This document shows, piece after piece, positions 5,799-7,806 of a DNA stretch of 7,806 nucleotides (the stretch's first letter is position 1; each line of letters begins with the position of its first letter). Made by a program: the position numbers and the translations under genes. The DNA lies in contig WREG01000087.1 in assembly GCA_009779455.1 (NCBI GenBank), forward strand, positions 1-7,806, in the 5' to 3' direction. Under the pieces are notes generated by a model. It was not told the DNA's origin, did no database searches, and saw only the letters and a program-made list of their open reading frames with translations. Origin of the DNA: Oscillospiraceae bacterium (lineage in GTDB: Bacteria; Bacillota; Clostridia; Oscillospirales; Acutalibacteraceae).

Positions 5799-7806
5799 AT
5801 GGTTGCTATTTTAAAGTATTTCCAGATTATTTTCTTGTCGGTCATCATCATTTTCTCCTCGCTGTTCTCAATCGGGGATATGCCTAAAAAGGTTGATATG
5901 CCTGAGCTTCAGGCGGGCGAATTGGGACAGTGGGTTGACCCGTTCATCGGCACGGGCGGCCTCCCGTGGACTTGCAGCATGCTCTTCCCCGGCCCGGCGG
6001 CGCCTTTCGGGGCGGTAAAACTCAGCCCCGACAACACCGACATCGCCGGGATAAACCTTATCCCGATGAGTACGGCAGGCTACCACTACGCCAACAGTTA
6101 TATTTACGGTTTCAGCCACACAAGGCTTTCGGGGACCGGCTCCCGCGATTTGGGCAATTTCCGCGTGACCCCGGCGGTCGGGAACGCCGACCCCGCGTGC
6201 AGGCTCACAAAGCCCATAGCTTACATGTCCGACCAGGAAGCCGCCACGGCCGGCTATTACACGGTATACCTCCCCACCCTTGACTGCCTTGTCGAATTGA
6301 CCGCTACCGAGCATGTCGGCGCGCACCGCTACACCTTCGGCGCGAAGAAAGACGCGCATATTTTCATAGACGCGACCAGCTTCATCATGGGCAGCGACAA
6401 GGATAAAACGCTGAACGGGAAAATCACGGTTTACCCCGACGAGATGAAGGTCGAGGGCGAAGTCCTTATGATAAACGGGTTCTCCGGCAGGTACGGCGGG
6501 CTGCCCGGTTATTTCGTGGCGCAATTCGACAAACCGTTCAAATCGGCTTCCATATGGGAAGGCGGCGTCAGCGAGGACGGGAGGCTTGAAGCCGCAGGGG
6601 CGGACGTCGGGGCAAATATCAATTTCGGCAGCGTATCCGGCGAGCCTATTGAGCTTAAACTGGGCATCAGCTTCGTAAGCCTCGAAAACGCTTACCTAAA
6701 CCTTGCGGCGGAAACAGGCGGCCTTGATTTTGAAGGCGTGAGGGCTAAAACCCGCAATAATTGGGAAGACCATCTTTCGAGAATAGTCGTTGACAGCGAA
6801 GATGAGGATATCAAAACGATATTCTACACCGCTTTGTACCATTCGTTTATGATGCCCTCGAATTATACCGACGCAAACGGCCAGTACCTCGGTTTCAGGG
6901 CCGAATCCAACAATACCGGCCCCTTTACAATCGGAAACACGGGCAATACATGGACTTATTACACCGATATGTCCCTTTGGGATACGTTCAGAACCACGCA
7001 TCCTTTATATACATTGATAGCGCCCGTCGAACAGCGGGATTTCATCAGAAGCCTTATCGCAATGGCGGACATAGGCGGCAGCCTTCCGCGCTGGCCCGCC
7101 GGCGGGGGGTATTCCGGCTCAATGTTCGGCTCGCCCGCGAATATGCTCATATCCGAAAGCTATCTTAAAGGCATCACGGATTATGATGCGGAAAAAGCAT
7201 ATAACTATATGAAAAACACATCGGACAACGCAGTGCCCCGCGGCGGCAGGCACGCGATTGACGCATATAACGAATACGGCTATATACCTTTTGATGTTGA
7301 TAACAGAGGCTCGGTCAGCAGCACATTGGAATACGCCTGGGCCGACTGGTGCATAGCCCTTCTCGGCGAAGCTTTGGGCAAGGACGCGGGCGAGGTTGCG
7401 AAATATACGGATAAGTCCATGTATTATAAAAACCTTTGGGATGATTCCGTAAAATATTTCCGCGCGAAAAATATCGACGGAACCTGGGTTTCACCCTTCA
7501 GCCCCTATATCACAAGCTATTACCGAGAGGTTTTGACGATGTTCCCCGACATATACGAAGAAGGCAGCGCACAGCATTACAGATGGTCCGCGCCGCAGGA
7601 CCCGCAGGGATTGCTGAAACTTTTCGGCTCAAATGAATTCTTCGCGAAAGAGCTTGATAAATTCATGTCCAGTGCCAGCAGCAAAAGGGCGGGAATCGAC
7701 CCCGGACCCGGATTCTGGGTAGGCAACCAGCACAATATGCACGCCCCCTATATGTTCAATGAAGCGGGGCGCCAAGATTTGACGCAGAAATGGGCGCGAT
7801 GGACGC
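5799..7806 (+). CDS. Glycoside hydrolase family 92 exo-alpha-mannosidase, exported, 3'-partial
   Basis: The frame stays open for 669 codons to the window edge. GH92 enzymes are calcium-dependent, inverting exo-alpha-mannosidases that trim high-mannose N-glycans or yeast mannan. Features: a hydrophobic N-terminal signal or anchor (about 7-25, without a clear AxA site); the N-terminal beta-sandwich from WVDPFIGTGG (45-54) through ELTATEHVGAHRYTF (166-180); then the (alpha/alpha)6 catalytic domain with FYTALYHSFMMPSNYTD, DMSLWDTFR (390-398; D395 is the usual mannose-binding Asp), SVSSTLEYAWADW (505-517) and EEGSAQHYRW (587-596; E588 is the expected catalytic acid). Near the end, GNQHNMHAPYMFN (642-654) replaces the G(N/H)EP...P.L.N seen in alpha-1,2-specific members, so linkage specificity may differ. 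The catalytic-base aspartates lie beyond the window. It follows the surface-protein gene by 169 bp, with its own promoter. The family is very sure; the substrate is unknown. Confidence 0.93.
   Translation, partial: MVAILKYFQIIFLSVIIIFSSLFSIGDMPKKVDMPELQAGELGQWVDPFIGTGGLPWTCSMLFPGPAAPFGAVKLSPDNTDIAGINLIPMSTAGYHYANSYIYGFSHTRLSGTGSRDLGNFRVTPAVGNADPACRLTKPIAYMSDQEAATAGYYTVYLPTLDCLVELTATEHVGAHRYTFGAKKDAHIFIDATSFIMGSDKDKTLNGKITVYPDEMKVEGEVLMINGFSGRYGGLPGYFVAQFDKPFKSASIWEGGVSEDGRLEAAGADVGANINFGSVSGEPIELKLGISFVSLENAYLNLAAETGGLDFEGVRAKTRNNWEDHLSRIVVDSEDEDIKTIFYTALYHSFMMPSNYTDANGQYLGFRAESNNTGPFTIGNTGNTWTYYTDMSLWDTFRTTHPLYTLIAPVEQRDFIRSLIAMADIGGSLPRWPAGGGYSGSMFGSPANMLISESYLKGITDYDAEKAYNYMKNTSDNAVPRGGRHAIDAYNEYGYIPFDVDNRGSVSSTLEYAWADWCIALLGEALGKDAGEVAKYTDKSMYYKNLWDDSVKYFRAKNIDGTWVSPFSPYITSYYREVLTMFPDIYEEGSAQHYRWSAPQDPQGLLKLFGSNEFFAKELDKFMSSASSKRAGIDPGPGFWVGNQHNMHAPYMFNEAGRQDLTQKWARWT

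Noticed and set aside
5868..6524. 218-codon open frame on the minus strand
   Set aside because: It is antisense to the GH92 gene, which has unmistakable family motifs across the same bases.
1..7806. tRNA, rRNA, insertion sequences, phage genes, or a known defence system
   Set aside because: No tRNA-like or rRNA segments, transposase or integrase motifs, terminal inverted repeats, or defence-gene domains were recognised on either strand.

Overview
The window looks like chromosomal DNA of a Gram-positive anaerobe of the Clostridia type, perhaps an Oscillospiraceae/Ruminococcaceae-like gut bacterium. This is inferred from several things: near-consensus sigma-A promoters in AT-rich intergenic gaps, purine-rich ribosome binding sites, a Firmicutes-style Sec signal peptide, cysteine-rich 'GH..C..G..C..C' surface repeats, and a C-terminal tail of a kind I associate with clostridial secreted proteins. 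No species can be named from the sequence alone.

Layout. (1) Bases 1-1290 (+) hold the 3' part of a TrmA/RumA-family 23S rRNA uracil-C5 methyltransferase (rlmD/rlmCD type), whose start lies upstream of the window. (2) Bases 1308-1550 (-) hold a small Cro/C1-type (XRE) DNA-binding regulator, convergent with the methyltransferase. (3) Bases 1551-1705 are a divergent control region. It carries a perfect-consensus sigma-A promoter (TTGACA-17-TATAAT, extended -10) for the next gene, an extended -10 promoter for the regulator, and small inverted repeats that could be operators. (4) Bases 1706-5629 (+) encode a 1307-residue secreted multidomain protein: signal peptide, putative Amidase_6-like Cys/His domain, SH3-like segment, about 14 cysteine-rich repeats interrupted by a Trp/Tyr-rich module, a C-terminal '.DHFSIYAI' beta domain, and a Cys/His plus amphipathic-helix tail. 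(5) Bases 5630-5798 are intergenic. They hold a perfect hairpin whose flanking T and A tracts are in the reverse of terminator order, then an AT-rich promoter. (6) Bases 5799-7806 (+) encode a family 92 glycoside hydrolase (exo-alpha-mannosidase family), cut by the window edge.

The methyltransferase is a housekeeping gene with no obvious link to the rest. The regulator and the giant surface protein share one intergenic region, so the simplest inference is that the regulator controls itself and/or its divergent neighbour. The surface protein and the GH92 enzyme each have their own promoter and both appear to be exported. A shared role at the cell surface is possible but not shown. The points most worth a second look are the architecture and tail of the 1307-residue protein, the divergent regulator/promoter arrangement, the reversed-polarity hairpin, and the GNQHN motif in the GH92 enzyme where many alpha-1,2-mannosidases have G(N/H)EP.
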